DNA of 16,463 nt, taken from positions 1 through 16,463 of the forward strand of contig JAABSI010000066.1 in NCBI GenBank assembly GCA_011390455.1. The letters are read 5' to 3'. How positions within the stretch are numbered: position 1 is the first letter of the stretch; every line of letters starts with the position of its first letter. Below the pieces are notes generated by a model that worked only from the letters and a program-made list of their open reading frames with translations, was not told the origin of the DNA and searched no databases. The translations under genes were made by a program, and so were the position numbers. Of this stretch, positions 16,318 through 16,463 are shown piece by piece. The stretch is from Trueperaceae bacterium. Lineage in GTDB: Bacteria > Deinococcota > Deinococci > Deinococcales > Trueperaceae.

Positions 16318-16331
16318 GCGGGCGGCGACCG

Positions 16332-16338
16332 AAGGAGG
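16332..16338 (+). promoter_or_regulatory. Ribosome binding site AAGGAGG of the KtrA gene
   Basis: AAGGAGG ends 4 bases before the ATG at 16343, a strong and closely spaced site that fixes the start. Confidence 0.8.
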
Positions 16339-16342
16339 CGCG

Positions 16343-16463
16343 ATGAAGGTCCGGTCGTACCTGGTCGTGGGCGCGGGCCGCTTCGGCGGCGCGCTCGCCC
16401 GCACGCTGTTCGAGCTCGGCCACGAGGTCGTGATCGTCGACCGCCGCGAGGCGCCGTTGGAGG
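16343..16463 (+). CDS. KtrA/TrkA-type potassium channel regulatory subunit, 5' part only
   Basis: Only the first 40 residues are in the window. They form the start of a Rossmann (RCK N) fold: YLVVGAGRFGGALA with the GxGxxG loop at 10-15, and VVIVDR ending in D33, the usual ribose-binding acid. Such subunits form an octameric ring under TrkH/KtrB and gate K+ flow according to bound ATP/ADP or NAD(H). The gene starts 25 bases after trkH and is surely in the same operon. The TrkA-C domain and total length cannot be seen. Confidence 0.88.
   Translation, partial: MKVRSYLVVGAGRFGGALARTLFELGHEVVIVDRREAPLE

Overview
The window is very GC-rich bacterial DNA, densely packed, with many GTG starts and 4-base start/stop overlaps. 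A bacillithiol-type BshB2 deacetylase next to its usual partner YojF, together with apparently leaderless genes carrying a TANNNT box 6-8 bases before the start codon, points to Deinococcota, perhaps a Trueperaceae-like lineage. The phylum is an inference from gene content; no rRNA or marker gene is present.

Layout. (1) Positions 1-2783, minus strand: a large multi-sensor diguanylate cyclase (degenerate receiver, then GAF-PAS-GAF-PAS-GAF, then the first residues of GGDEF) that runs off the left edge. (2) Divergent from it, 2877-6000, plus strand: a YnjBC-like ABC importer with a secreted binding protein and two separate permeases, but no ATPase of its own in the window. (3) 6024-7837, plus strand: an ABC-2 type exporter (ATPase plus six-helix permease, ATGA overlap) with its own -35/-10 just before the start codon. 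(4) A long minus-strand run read from 13196 down to 7870: a UvrD-like SF1 helicase, YojF (DUF1806, TTG start), BshB2, an M20 dipeptidase-like metallohydrolase, and a 76-residue glycine-zipper membrane protein. (5) 13197-13495: a 299-base divergent intergenic region with a good sigma-70 promoter, a 19-base dyad, a leader of about 170 bases with hairpins, and a possible 10-codon upstream ORF. (6) 13496 to the right edge, plus strand: an ABC-F protein with the compact first nucleotide-binding domain seen in antibiotic-resistance members, a TrkH/KtrB potassium channel subunit joined to it by a GTGA overlap, and the start of the KtrA/TrkA regulatory subunit.

How the genes fit together. YojF, BshB2 and the M20 enzyme form a tight block that plausibly links low-molecular-weight thiol synthesis with release of cysteine from peptides (inference). 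The ABC-F, TrkH and KtrA genes form one transcription unit behind a leader whose structure resembles those of drug-inducible ABC-F genes. No tRNA, rRNA, insertion sequence, CRISPR array or phage gene was seen. The least ordinary items are the ABC-F leader, the importer lacking an ATPase, and an in-frame duplication at the acceptor loop of the degenerate receiver.
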